DNA from: Zopfochytrium polystomum
Taxonomy: Eukaryota; Chytridiomycota; Chytridiomycetes; Chytridiales; Chytridiaceae
DNA: 64,000 nt
Reading direction: 5' to 3'
Assembly (NCBI GenBank): GCA_025765615.1
Contig: JAIVFJ010000148.1
Span: forward strand, 1 to 64,000
Below the pieces are notes generated by a model. It had not been told where the DNA came from. It made no database searches and saw only the letters and a list, made by a program, of their open reading frames with translations. The translations under genes were made by a program, and so were the position numbers. Below are positions 22,400 through 32,625 of the stretch, piece by piece; the stretch's first letter is position 1, and the number at the start of each line of letters is the position of its first letter.

Positions 22400-23220
22400 A
22401 CCCTGGCGCCAACAGAAAGTCTCCTTACGAGAAAATCCACGGCCACAAGCCTGACCTCTCACACCTGGGGCTGTGTCGCTTTTGTCATTCGGGTTCGGCA
22501 CGACTGTGCCTCAAAACTTCACCCAAAGGCTGAAAAGGGTCGCTTTGTTGGTTACGACCTTGAGTCAAAGGCATATCGTGTTTGTCTTTCCTCTGGCCGT
22601 GTAGTTTTTAAGTCAAAATGTCATTTTCTGGGAGGACACCTTCGACCCTTCTGACCCTCAACTGCCCTTAATCTGTCCTCACTATTCTTATCCTCTCGCC
22701 CACCAGGGTCTGACACTCCCGCTCTGCTGCCTGCAGATCCTGTCACGTCTATTTATCCTTTTCCCATTCCACTCCCTCCCTGGCATCTCCTTCCACCCCT
22801 GCTATCCCAGTAGCGGAACCTCCAGTGGCGGTGCCTGACGAACTCACACTGTCACCCACATCCACTCACTCGTCGACGCCTCTCTCAGACTGTGGTGTTG
22901 TCCCCCACACTACTGCTACAGAGGCACCTGACCCCACCGCATCCTCGACTCCTACCTCTCCCATGTCACTCTGCCCACTCCTCCTTCGTTTTTCCCACTC
23001 CCGCCTTCCCCTGAGCGGCCTTTACCTGATGCCATCTCAGTGGTTCCCTTGTCTCCGACTCCTCTGCCATCCCACTACAATATTGATTTTCCTCCCCTCG
23101 GTTTGCCGCCTCCGGAAACGCGTCAACAGCAGTCTCCTCCCACCGCTGCAGGACCCTGTCGCTCCACCCGTATTCTCCAACCCAACTCGCGCCTAAAGGA
23201 CTACCTCCGCCCTGATGGTC
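22400..23220 (+). pseudogene. Copia integrase C-terminal region and pre-RT linker
   Basis: Coding resumes with KSPYEKIHGHKPDLSHL, then RVRHDCASKLHPKAEKGRFV and GYDLESKAYRVCLSSGRVVF, the conserved copia block after the integrase core. Frame changes occur near 22480 and 22660. A Pro/Ser/Thr-rich linker follows, ending in CRSTRILQPNSRLKDYL, the usual basic motif before RT. The expected continuation is found only at about 30660. Confidence 0.85.
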
Positions 23221-24225
23221 AACTGTATGTCCCTGGTTCTTCCCTGTTTGTTGGGCCCCTCACCACTTTCAGTCGCCTTATTTGGGTTAGTTTTTCTCCT
23301 TTCCATCATAGTATTCGTTATCTTTTTCTATCGTCGTAAAAGGCTCGTCTATAATGACACTCTCTATGCACAAAAGAACTATCAGTCCGCCGCTCCAAGT
23401 TCAGGCTCCACTCCCTTCTGGCAGACTAGAACCAGGAGACCGAAGCCTAAAGTGGCAACTTGGTCTGAGAACGCTTGGCCTAATGTTGAGACTGGAACTC
23501 CAGCTTTTAGCGTCAGACAGCACTATTCTCCTGGCTCAGATCCCACTGATGTGTCATATCAGCAGACAATTGGCGATTCAAATGCGCCGTATGTATCCAG
23601 TAATGTATTTCCATTGACCTACAACACCGTCAGCGCAGAAACTCCTGCTCGTATTCCCACGGAAATTCTCGACGTCCGTAGAAACATAGAAGCTCACGGC
23701 ACTGGTGTGTCTGCGACTCAATTTGCAGCGAGACTTCCAGGTGAAGCTGGTGCTAAGGATAATCCGCTAAGGCCTCCTGGCAGACAGACGATAGAAAACC
23801 AGCTTGCAGGCGTAGCGGTTCCAATTTCCATGCAGTTTCCTGGGGACAATAGTGGAGCTCTATTTGGATTTTTAACTGGTAACAACGAGGTTATTGTCAG
23901 AATTGGTTCTCAGAGAGACCAGTCTAAATCTCTGGGTCCACGTCCAACTATCTTACTTCCGACATATAGCCAGAGTGTATCTACTCCCGACGGCCAAGCT
24001 GTAGATGGTTCTCAAGCCCTGAGTCGAGCCTATAATTATGGAGAGCAAACTGACAATCGCTCGTTTCCAATGGAGAATTTAGGCGTTAGACGTCTCAACG
24101 AAAAGATACATGATCAAGTGATCACAGAGGAACTAGTGGATAGTACGATTCAGAGATTTAGAACTGAAATTGGACCAGAGGAATCTGTTAGCAAAGTTGG
24201 ACCTACAACTCCTGCTGTGAATTGA
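23215..24225 (+). CDS. Unrecognised protein with N-terminal membrane anchor
   Basis: 336 codons, uninterrupted. Residues about 18-40 (ALFGLVFLLSIIVFVIFFY) form a single membrane segment followed by RRKR, predicting an N-out or anchored protein with a long Ser/Thr/Pro/Asn-rich soluble part. That part has no repeat or motif I recognise. The first codons overlap copia sequence in another frame, so the annotated ATG may have been supplied by the junction and the native start lost. It is the leftmost gene of the AT-rich insert. Confidence 0.55.
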   Translation: MVNCMSLVLPCLLGPSPLSVALFGLVFLLSIIVFVIFFYRRKRLVYNDTLYAQKNYQSAAPSSGSTPFWQTRTRRPKPKVATWSENAWPNVETGTPAFSVRQHYSPGSDPTDVSYQQTIGDSNAPYVSSNVFPLTYNTVSAETPARIPTEILDVRRNIEAHGTGVSATQFAARLPGEAGAKDNPLRPPGRQTIENQLAGVAVPISMQFPGDNSGALFGFLTGNNEVIVRIGSQRDQSKSLGPRPTILLPTYSQSVSTPDGQAVDGSQALSRAYNYGEQTDNRSFPMENLGVRRLNEKIHDQVITEELVDSTIQRFRTEIGPEESVSKVGPTTPAVN

Positions 24226-24261
24226 ATTTTAAAACTAGCAATTGATAGGCACCAGGGGTCA

Positions 24262-26263
24262 TTAACCAATCACATATTTCCATGGCAGATTCGCCCCTCT
24301 AGCAGTTTTCTCTGCTTTAATGAAAGTCCGTACTCTCTTGTTGGCAGATTTCAGACAGTCGTCATAACTGTCAGTTGCCTTTCTACCTACCAGGAGCTGA
24401 CTTATGACTCTGATCTGTTCTCCAGTGGGTATCAAGCCCCTCTTCAGACAAAAGTAAAACGCTCTTGTAATCGGAGCTGAGAATATCATTGCTCTGTCGT
24501 AATTCGAGAATCTAATTCCCTCGATAGTGCTGCACCTCGAGATTGCAACGTAAGCCTGGCTGCTGGCAAATCTATCTTTAAAATCCACCACCAGATTGTC
24601 AATTGTCTGACCCTGGCTCTTGTGGATGGTTATTGCCCAGCCAAGTATCAACGGCACTTGCGTAAAGGTGTAGCCCCACCACCTTTCACTAGTGCTTTCG
24701 AAAATGTACGGCCTAACTGGAATTTCAATGGGAACTACAACTCTGTCAACACCCTCTATAGATCGACATAAATCTCACAATGGGAAATTGCGCAAATTCC
24801 TCGTCTCCTTCAGTAAAACTGATGACAGTACCAATACATCCACTGTACAATTGATAGCTCAAATTTCTAGTCAACATAACTTGACAGCCAACCTTGAGGT
24901 GATATTCTTCAGGTACCAATATAGAGGACATGATGTTACGCTTTGCATCAGGATCATCAGTTGAGAAGATACCCTTGAATCCTACAGTCTTACCCTTAAG
25001 TGATTGCATTTTTCCATTGTTATAGGATGTCACTGCCTCATTCTTAGCGTATAATCTCACCGGAACAACGCCACCTTCAAACTTATTCACATTTCTCTTG
25101 GCAAGTATTGCCATAAGCCTATCAGTATCATCCGACATATACCCTTCTCTGACCTCATTCAGAATTTCGCTGAGGGTATTTGACTTGTGCCTGAAGCTGC
25201 TCTAGAGAAGAACAACAGTATCAATAATGTCCCTGAGCTGTCCAGTGGAAGATATCATGTAATCTGTGGAGCTGTCATTGAAATCTTTGGTTACGGGTGG
25301 TAATTGCATGAAGTCACCGCAAAGTATAAACTGGATTGGCTCACTGATACGCTGAACTCTCTTTCGATAGTTAATAACAGCACCGAGTATTTCCTTGATA
25401 AGTTCGAAGAGATTGCAGTGCAACATCGAAACTTCATCGATAATTATGACTCTGAGTGTTCTGTAACGATCCATCATATAAGGCTTATCCAACCGGGCCC
25501 TAACAGAATCCCATTGTTCCTCTACAAATGGTAGTTGAAAATATGAATGAAGAGTTCTGCCTCCAATTAGAGAAGCTGGCAATTCCAGTGGGGGCTAGGA
25601 CAGCAACCGCGCTTTCGGAATGGCTGTATTTCCACTTGAGAGATGCAATTATCCTCAGAAGGGTGTGACTCTTGCCAACACCAGCGCCACCAGTTATCAA
25701 AATGCTCTTGCCGTCTTCAGCACATTTTATTGCCTTTCTCTGTGCTTTGGTCAAATTAGCGAGGCAACCGTCAACGCCAACCTCGGGAACATCGATGACC
25801 ATCATCGTTTCAAGAAGCCTGTCGTTCTGCAAGAAGTATCTCACTTCTTCCAGTAATTTTCCAAGGAAATTGTGTCCGTATACCTTCTGAATTCCCAGAA
25901 AACGTCACCGTCAGAGTTGATATGGGAGATGGACCCTTCCCCTAGATCTCTCAATTGTTCTTGAATCTCTGGATTGTCTCTTCCAAATTTAGAACGAAGA
26001 ATGACCCTCATAACTTCAATAAGAGATTCGAGGTACTCCGCAGTGCCATGCTCAGGAGCAAGGTTTGATCTCACTACTTCCTGAACAGGCTTAGTATTGT
26101 ATGTACCATCGCGAGATTTAACCGATGATTTCACCTCCGCGTCTATGAAAGCATCTTGAGCTGAAGTGTATTCCGTAAGATTATACTTTATTTTGCAGTC
26201 ATAATCGAGCTTCAGGAAGGGAAACTCACTGACACAGATAACCTTAGAATTCATAAATGACAA
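24262..26263 (-). pseudogene. Pif1-family DNA helicase (frameshifted)
   Basis: Reading right to left on the minus strand, all main superfamily 1B motifs appear in order. They are Walker A GGAGVGKSHTL (near 25700), APTGIAS and GGRTLHSYFQLP, Walker B IIIDEVSML (near 25430), GDFMQLPP (near 25300), the FRHK region, HKSQGQTIDNLVV (near 24610) and YVAISRCSTIEGIRF (near 24540). Pif1 helicases unwind DNA 5'->3' and are also used by Helitrons and large DNA viruses. Three frame changes (near 25860, 25570 and 24750) and a TAG at 25204-25202 break it. The upstream ORF (26263-25841) is an N-terminal extension in another frame. No HUH Rep domain is found beside it, which argues against a complete Helitron. 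Confidence 0.85.
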
Positions 26264-26916
26264 GATTCAATTGACGTTTGGCAGATTAAATCTTTACGTA
26301 GACATTTGCATTATGCGTAACGCCAGGTCTTTTGTGCATTAACTTCTTGACATCTAAAGAACGATTCTTTTGATTCATGAACTATCCGAATGCCTCAATC
26401 ACAGTACGATAGTCTGCGTGAAACATCAAATACTTAGTAGAAGTAAACCCTCCATCTGGTTACTCTTGAAGTGATCCGCTTGGGTGTAATGCGACGGCAT
26501 AATGACAATACCGGTGATCAGGAGCCTGGCCGAGGGTGTTACGACCATTGAATTGCTGATGTGTGTAACAGATGAGATACTCCCTGGTTGAACAGGAGGA
26601 AACTCAAGTAAACCGTTCATTCGCTGTGGACATGGCCTCTGGCAATTTTATGTTATGCTCACCACATGACGAATATGAACTTGAGTCATAAATTCTAGTC
26701 TCCGAGCCCGTTCTTTTCCCGTTGCTATTTCCTTCCTACCTCCTGGCATACCACTGCAAATGGTAGTCTACTGCGTCTTGGGTATGCTAGTTGAGAGTGC
26801 GTGGAGATTTATTTTAACAATTGTGACAAGAGAACATATATTTTTATTTCAGCCCCAAATGACCCAACAACTTAAAACTCAAAGTCGAAATTCAATAGTC
26901 AGCAAGCATTAGTACG
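26264..26916. promoter_or_regulatory. Divergent intergenic region of the insert
   Basis: About 650 bp of A/T-rich sequence lies between the minus-strand helicase and the plus-strand ORF starting at 26917. It is the natural place for two divergent promoters or an origin, but I see no clear inverted repeat or array. A short minus-strand frame at 26620-26426 is probably chance. Confidence 0.3.
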
Positions 26917-27660
26917 ATGTCGATTGAACAGACGCCCATTAATCTTGCCGATTCTATTGTGGAGCCTGAGCCTTTGCCCACACGAAAGGAAACTTTCTCC
27001 ACGATCGAGATAAACGCTGGATTCTGCAACTTGTATGCGATCCCTAGCAATTGCTTTGCTGCATTCTCTCTACAATGTATGATTCAGGCACCGAAATTGC
27101 TGATTACACCTGTTCCTGCACAGTGTGGTTATAACGGAGTGCGCTATTATGTATTGACACCATTACAATACCTGTTCTATGCCTATGTGCTTATAAAGGA
27201 TTCCTTATACATTTCAGCTTCAGTAGAAACAGTTCCAGGGCCCATACCAGGTAGCAACTACAATATGACGAGAGATTTGACTAGTCAAGCATCATGTGTA
27301 AGACTATTAACAATTGAAAGGGGTATTCCAAGGCCCTCTAAAGACGAAATTGCAAGGGAAATTGGATCCTTAACATTTGAGCGCATGTTCGCACATGGTT
27401 TCTTTCCACTGAGGGATCTGATTGATGATAGCTATGTGATTCCATCACAACGCTTGGAATTAAGACAGATGCGAAATATGGATGACGTACAAAGGCTGCT
27501 TTCTGCGGATGGGCACGTGGCTGATCAAATTAGAATCGCGGGCAGAATATTCACCACACCTGGACAAATTCGAAATGATATTGACAATGTATGCGAAGAT
27601 GCAGTTGGTCTCCTTATTACATTCTTAAATATAGATCGTAAGCATAATCGTGACCTCTGA
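26917..27660 (+). CDS. Unrecognised 247-aa protein of the insert
   Basis: An uninterrupted frame with an ordinary mixed composition and hydrophobic strands, for example YYVLTPLQYLFYAYVLIKD near residue 90. The C-terminal half looks helical and charged. No domain recognised. It is the first of three plus-strand genes that follow the divergent region, so it may share regulation with them. Intactness in an otherwise decayed element suggests either recent insertion of this part or chance. Confidence 0.55.
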   Translation: MSIEQTPINLADSIVEPEPLPTRKETFSTIEINAGFCNLYAIPSNCFAAFSLQCMIQAPKLLITPVPAQCGYNGVRYYVLTPLQYLFYAYVLIKDSLYISASVETVPGPIPGSNYNMTRDLTSQASCVRLLTIERGIPRPSKDEIAREIGSLTFERMFAHGFFPLRDLIDDSYVIPSQRLELRQMRNMDDVQRLLSADGHVADQIRIAGRIFTTPGQIRNDIDNVCEDAVGLLITFLNIDRKHNRDL

Positions 27661-27905
27661 GCTTAAGGATGTGCATTATTCTTTAGCTGAAGCGTAAGGT
27701 TTAACCTTTAAAATGTAGGCAAGCACTGAAACTATCTCGTATGCTCAAGCCGTATGTACCATAGAAGCGTATCGGCACCATAGGATCAATGTCACTCCCT
27801 AATTTTTTAGGGTTCATGATACAGGACAAAGCTTCCTGTGACATTGCTCGTTAGTTATCTCACATTGGCTAAAGCAATCACAAAGATATACGATTTGTTC
27901 AGGAA

Positions 27906-28910
27906 TTGTCGCTGCTCGTTACACAAGGAAAAAATGAGTACGATCGATGTTATAGTGTAATACACAAGGGTTGGGGCTGGTTGACGCAAGACTTCACGAT
28001 TGGGACAATCCCCAATGGTCTATCCAAGGAAGTAGGCTTCAATCTTTATGTTCTGTCGACTCTCGAGAGAAAAGAGATGGAATATAGCGTAGGCATAATA
28101 CCAAGAGCAACGCAGTGCAACGATCAATCCCAAGCTTCCAGTCCTTATGGCTCAATCACAGTCTCAGCAAGGCACATAATTGCTAGAATCTTGGCGGCAA
28201 AAGGAACAAGACTAGCGACAAATCTAATACTACACCCTGGAGTAAATATGATACAAACAAGAGATGCACTCACTCATTATATCCTGAAGGTGGCAGTCGC
28301 GATTCGGTGTCAACAATTACCACATTGGAGGTACGTTGAGAAGGTAGAGCGATGGTATGTTGAAGTAGTTGCGGAAATTAACCGCAGATTGTCAAAAACA
28401 GAATATCACCTTCTCGCGATTCATCGCTGCATTGAAAGACTAGGTTTGCAGTTGAAACTTTGGCCTGTAGGCGACTGCACACCGCAGAAAGTCAGATATT
28501 GTCAGATTAATGGCAAACACACATATGTTAGAGCCAGCGTGGCATCTTCTGTGCTTTCGATGATAACACACTGGCCGATAGAAGTGTGCAAACAGATTAT
28601 CGCTAGCACGGTTGATTGTACAAGTTGGATGCGGTCAAGCCTGGCGGAAAGCAAACGAGCTTACGACCTCATGATACAAGATGGAATGGTTCCCGTGTGG
28701 ATAGACGAACAGAACGCAGACGTGAGCATTTGCGATTTGTCGCGGATTTACTTTTGCCACTCAACGATTGGGGAAATTCGACCACAAACAGTACCAAGCC
28801 ACAACGGCAAGCTCAAAGAGCGTGAGTGTGGCTTTGTTTATACAACGGGTGATATGCCTATTGGAAGACACCTCAAAGAGACTAAAGACAGCAGAGCCAT
28901 AGAACACTGA
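27906..28910 (+). CDS. Unrecognised 334-aa protein of the insert
   Basis: Uninterrupted frame from about 27906 (the first true ATG may lie slightly later, for example 27935). Composition is soluble and globular, with clusters such as HYILKVAVAIRCQQLPHW and RRLSKTEYHLLAIHRCIERL. Basic and His/Cys residues are frequent, but I see no ordered zinc ligand pattern and no catalytic signature of a recombinase, nuclease or polymerase. Confidence 0.5.
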   Translation: MSLLVTQGKNEYDRCYSVIHKGWGWLTQDFTIGTIPNGLSKEVGFNLYVLSTLERKEMEYSVGIIPRATQCNDQSQASSPYGSITVSARHIIARILAAKGTRLATNLILHPGVNMIQTRDALTHYILKVAVAIRCQQLPHWRYVEKVERWYVEVVAEINRRLSKTEYHLLAIHRCIERLGLQLKLWPVGDCTPQKVRYCQINGKHTYVRASVASSVLSMITHWPIEVCKQIIASTVDCTSWMRSSLAESKRAYDLMIQDGMVPVWIDEQNADVSICDLSRIYFCHSTIGEIRPQTVPSHNGKLKERECGFVYTTGDMPIGRHLKETKDSRAIEH

Positions 28911-29065
28911 TAGGACAATTGCCTTAAAACCTGAAGCCAGTGGCAACACGACAAAACGCCAACAATAGTAAAGCGAGATAGACGCTGCGGCAATTGCTAC
29001 ACATAACAGTTAGAAGATATGGCACGAACAGATCACAGTAAGTATCAAAACATCTTGAGAATCAA

Positions 29066-30327
29066 ATGAGACGTAATACGGGCTTATTGTTGTATATTCT
29101 TGTATTCACCCTGCTCACCGGAAGGGCGCAAGTAACAAGTGCTCTATGTAATAGTTGCCCTTCGCCGTACGAGCTGTTTGTCAAACCTGTCAGTAATGGA
29201 ACCAGTCTCAATCGCACGAGGCTCGAGCCTTTAGCAATGTCCGAGTTCGCGAGCGACCCTCAAGAGGATGTCGAAAGTGTCTTCCCTGCACTACCTGGTG
29301 AATGACACCATTGGAGTGAATCAACTGTTGATGCAGAATCTAGTCTATGCAACGAGGTTAAACATAACGGGAGGCAATGAGATACAAGCCAACGACCCAA
29401 AGTTATCAACCAGTCTTCACAGAAGAGACACAAGATACTGCACCAACTTCCGACGAGCTGAATTCCTCCTCAACGGTTCCTGCGACGTTGCGCCAATACG
29501 GGGGACCGCTTTTTCAAGTGACAATGGCAACCAGTAGAACCAATGTCCCAATATTCCTGAGTTCTAGCTTATACACCGACTTTGAAACGGTGTGTACAAT
29601 GCTACAGACAACGAGTTTTAGTCGTGTTGGATTCTACAGGAAGATAATAGCCCCTAGTGGAAAGACATATATCCTTACAGCAATTGCAGAAAACGACGGC
29701 TTGGAACGGGAACAACTACTTTCTGCAACTGAGGCTTGTGCAGCTGTCGCCTTTCTTTACGTAGGCGCAATATTGCAGCAGATTCAAGTGCCCAATGGAC
29801 CCAACACCACACCAGACAGCATGCAACTGACCATTGCACCAACAATCCGCGGTTTCTATGACATGTTTGCACAAATCACCATAGCGGAAAGCGCGGAGCC
29901 ACCACTTGCGCTGGGACCGAGCGACGAAATAGTAGGCTTAAGATGCTCTGAGAGATTCTCCAGTGGAGTTTGCGCAAGATACTCAGTTAGCAACTATGGT
30001 ATAACAACAATCGATCAGGCGACACCCAGTAGCAGTTCGTCCTATAACACTAACTTAGGACTCGATGCGCTGAGCCCCGATGGGGCTTACGACTACTCGT
30101 GGAGCGATAGTGCGGCAAATTGGGTTAACGCCGTAGAAGTAGGAGGCAAGGTGGCTGGACTATTTAAAACTGACAATAAACCCCCTTTCAACGCTTGCAG
30201 ATGGGGTTGTAGCTACGTTGTTGATTCCGGTATAAACATACCACAGGTAATCAATCCTCAGTCGGGAACTAGGTCTGTTGCTGAGTACATCTGTTCCTCT
30301 GGTGCATGGGCATACGGTCTTTGCTAG
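29066..30327 (+). pseudogene. Secreted/surface glycoprotein-like ORF of the insert (frameshifted)
   Basis: The start at 29066 gives a clear signal peptide (RRNTGLLLYILVFTLLTG, then a likely cleavage after VTSA), followed by CNSC and N-glycosylation sequons NGT, NRT. The frame changes near 29280 (sequons NDT, NIT continue in the next frame) and again near 29400, after which a 316-codon frame runs to 30327 with paired cysteines near its end. All three segments look secretory, so a single gene of about 410 codons with two frame breaks is more likely than three genes. Family not recognised. Confidence 0.45.
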
Positions 30328-30659
30328 TCAAACAGCGATCTATAGTAAAAAGAAAAAAAAGAAATTAAACAAAGAGCCAGTCCCATCTCATCCCATGCCA
30401 GCTACTCCAACACTCCAACACACAAGGTTTCAGCGGTACAAATCCGTCTACCATCTCTATGTTACATACAGTCTGGTCCCATGAAAGGTTCCCCTTGTAC
30501 TCTTAAAACAGCCGCCCGAAACCACTACTCACCAGTCTTCGAAAGAGTACCACGCAGAATGCGCCATTTCAATGGAACAAAGGTGGGTGGAGATTGTAGA
30601 AGATAGTAGTTATCCGGTAAAATTGAAATTGATAATGATATGATTATAGATGTTGTTGC

Positions 30660-32339
30660 TCATCCTTGGCTCCTCCCTCGACGCTCCTTGAATGTGTCGA
30701 GTCTGACCTTGTCGGAGCGCTCACTGAGACAGTTCCTACTGACGATCCCCAAACAGTGCGGGACTGCAATAGTGGACCTGATGCGGAGCAGTGGCGGCTT
30801 GCCCGTGAGGAGGAGCTTGCCTCCTGTGGGAAAACGTCGCGGACCTCGTCCCGCGCCCAATTGACACTCTTGTCCTCCCTTCACGCTGGGTATTTCGGAT
30901 CAAGAGAGACGCAAATGGTTGTCCCACACGGTATAAAGCGCGTTTTGTTGCCAAAGGTTACCGGCAAGTCGCTGGCGTCCACTTCGACGACATTTTTGCC
31001 CCCAACTGCAAAACTCTCCAGCATTCGCAGTGTGCTTGCCGTCTGTGCTCGCGAGGCGCCTTGCCATCCACCACATGGACATCACTACCGCCTTCCTCTA
31101 TGCACCCATTGACCATGTCGTTTACATTGAGCAACCTGCTGGTCACGTTGCCCCTGGAAACTCGATCATGTCTGGAAGCTTAAACGTTCCCTGTATGGGC
31201 TGAAGCAGGCACCTCACCTCTGGAACAAGACTCTGGATGATTATCTCCAGTCTATTGGGTTCACGCCTTCCCCGGCAGACGTGTGTGTGTATGTTCGTGT
31301 TCGCGACGGTCTCAAGAGTTTCAGTGTAGCTTATGTTGATGATCTCCTTATTGCTGGATCAACCTCCACTGAAATCTCCGCAATTAAGGACGCCCTCCGC
31401 GCCTGATTTCGCATGAAAGATCTCGGCCTCCTCCGCTTCTTCATTCGTCTCGAGATTGAGCAGTCCCCTGATCTCACTCGCGTGCGTGTTCATCAGACTG
31501 GCTATGCTAAGTCCATCCTCCAACGTTTTGGCATGTCAGACTGCGCCTCTGTTTCCACCCCCATGCACACCTTGTATACGCCAGACCCCTCTTCCGCTCC
31601 TACATCTGAGCCTTTTGCAGAACTCATTGGCTGTCTACTCTATCTCTCCTTGGGTACTTGCCCTGACATCTCCATGGCTGTTGCCTGCCTTAGTCGCCGC
31701 CTCAGTTGCCCAACTGAAATTGACTGGGTTGCTGCCAAACGCATTCTCTGCTATCTCCGTGGTACCTTACCCTACAGCATCACCTACTCTGCCTTGTCCC
31801 AGTCCCTTGTCTCTTTCAGCCACTTTGCCTATGCTGGACCCGCTGCCACCGCTAGTAACCTTCAACGCCCACTGCTCCACAGCTTCTCTGATGCCGATTT
31901 TGGGGGCACTGCCTCTGATCGCCGCTCCACAACAGTCTTTGTTCAATTCTACGCTGGAGGTCCCATTTCCTGGCCCAGTCACGTCCAGGCCACTGTTGCG
32001 CTTTCCACACTCGAAGCTGAATACATGGCCCTCTCCTCCACCACACAGGAAGTCCTCTGGCTCCGTCAACTTCTGTCCGACCTCGGTGTGCCTCAATCTG
32101 GTGGTCCAACCATAATCTACGAAGATAATCGCAGTGCCATTGCCGTCGCCAAGAACCAGAAGCTTTCCAATCAGGTTAAGCACATTGACATTCGCCATCA
32201 CTTCATCCGTGAAAAGGTACATCAGCACATCATCAACGTCCAGCATCTCCGCTCTCAGGAGATGGTCGCTGACATCCTCACAAAGCCCCTTCCAGCTGAC
32301 TCCTTCACCTTGCTTCGTTCCCATCTCCTTCTCCCCTAA
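30660..32339 (+). pseudogene. Copia reverse transcriptase and RNase H
   Basis: RT begins after the insert with DDPQTVRDCNSGPDAEQWRL. Frames shift through the fingers/palm region, then SLYGLKQAPHLWNKTLDDYL and the catalytic YVDDLLIAGS appear near 31200-31360. A TGA at about 31405 interrupts, and the 308-codon frame 31413-32339 carries the thumb and RNase H: SDADFGGTASDRRST, STLEAEYMALS, YEDNRSAIAVAKN, KHIDIRHHFIREKV and ADILTKPLPADSF. It is non-functional as it stands. Confidence 0.92.
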
Positions 32340-32358
32340 ACGTCTCGATGGGTGGGAG

Positions 32359-32609
32359 TGTTGACTTTTAGACTTTAGACCTTTTTCTCTGCTCCTTTTA
32401 CTCTCACGTGTTTGTCCATTCTCTTCTTTCTCTTTTATGCTGATTTCAAAGTCACACACGGTGTGGGAGAATCTTCATCTCATTTTCGAGTGCAGGTTTG
32501 TTCCTTCCTCGTTGCCGTCCCCCAATGTCTCTCTCTCGTCATTCTTCCTCAATATAAGTGGGAGAATCTTCATCTCATTCTCGTGTGCAGTTCCCTCCAA
32601 TTCTCAACA
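32359..32609 (+). repeat. Copia 3' LTR with upstream polypurine tract
   Basis: A purine-rich GATGGGTGGGAG (32348-32358) directly precedes TGTTGA at 32359. The LTR ends TCAACA at 32609, so the ends are a 6-bp inverted repeat with the usual TG...CA. Two internal near-identical words (gtgggagaatcttcatctcatt) occur at about 32463 and 32560. No matching 5' LTR is found in the window. Confidence 0.85.
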
Positions 32610-32625
32610 GACGAACAGGAGCAAA

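Larger units (their letters stand above)
23221..30655. mobile_element. AT-rich insert with Pif1 helicase and unrecognised membrane/secreted ORFs
   Basis: The boundaries are inferred from where copia coding stops (RLKDYLRPDGQ, about 23220) and resumes (SSLAPPSTLLECVESDLVGA, about 30660). Base composition is visibly more A/T rich than the flanks. It carries five genes: an N-terminally membrane-anchored protein (+), a Pif1-family helicase (-), and three plus-strand ORFs, the last with a signal peptide. I find no LTR, polymerase, integrase, transposase or capsid signature, and no convincing terminal inverted repeat or target duplication by eye. The mix suggests a virus-like or plasmid-like element, or a large cargo transposon fragment. 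Several ORFs are frameshifted, so it is old. Confidence 0.6.
20685..32609 (+). mobile_element. Ty1/copia retrotransposon, dead, with two nested insertions
   Basis: Copia gene order is recognisable on the plus strand: gag (20685-21300), integrase core (21300-21641), integrase C-terminal part and pre-RT linker (22400-23220), then RT and RNase H (30660-32339) and a 251-bp 3' LTR (32359-32609). The element is broken by LSU rRNA DNA at 21642-22399 and by about 7.4 kb of AT-rich DNA between about 23.22 and 30.65 kb. No 5' LTR copy is found, so the left end is truncated or lost in the transposase relic next to it. Zinc knuckle, protease and the first part of integrase are deleted between gag and integrase. 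RT carries frameshifts and an in-frame TGA at about 31405. Confidence 0.9.

Noticed and set aside
22085..22446. Minus-strand ORFs of 78 and 109 codons
   Set aside because: They lie inside the LSU rRNA fragment and the copia linker, so they are not protein genes.
25202..25204. Stop-codon reassignment (UAG read as Gln) in the insert
   Set aside because: Only one in-frame TAG is seen and the same gene also has frameshifts, so simple decay explains it.
24262..26263. Complete Helitron
   Set aside because: A Pif1 helicase is present, but no HUH Rep domain precedes it, and no TC start or hairpin-CTRR end was found by eye.
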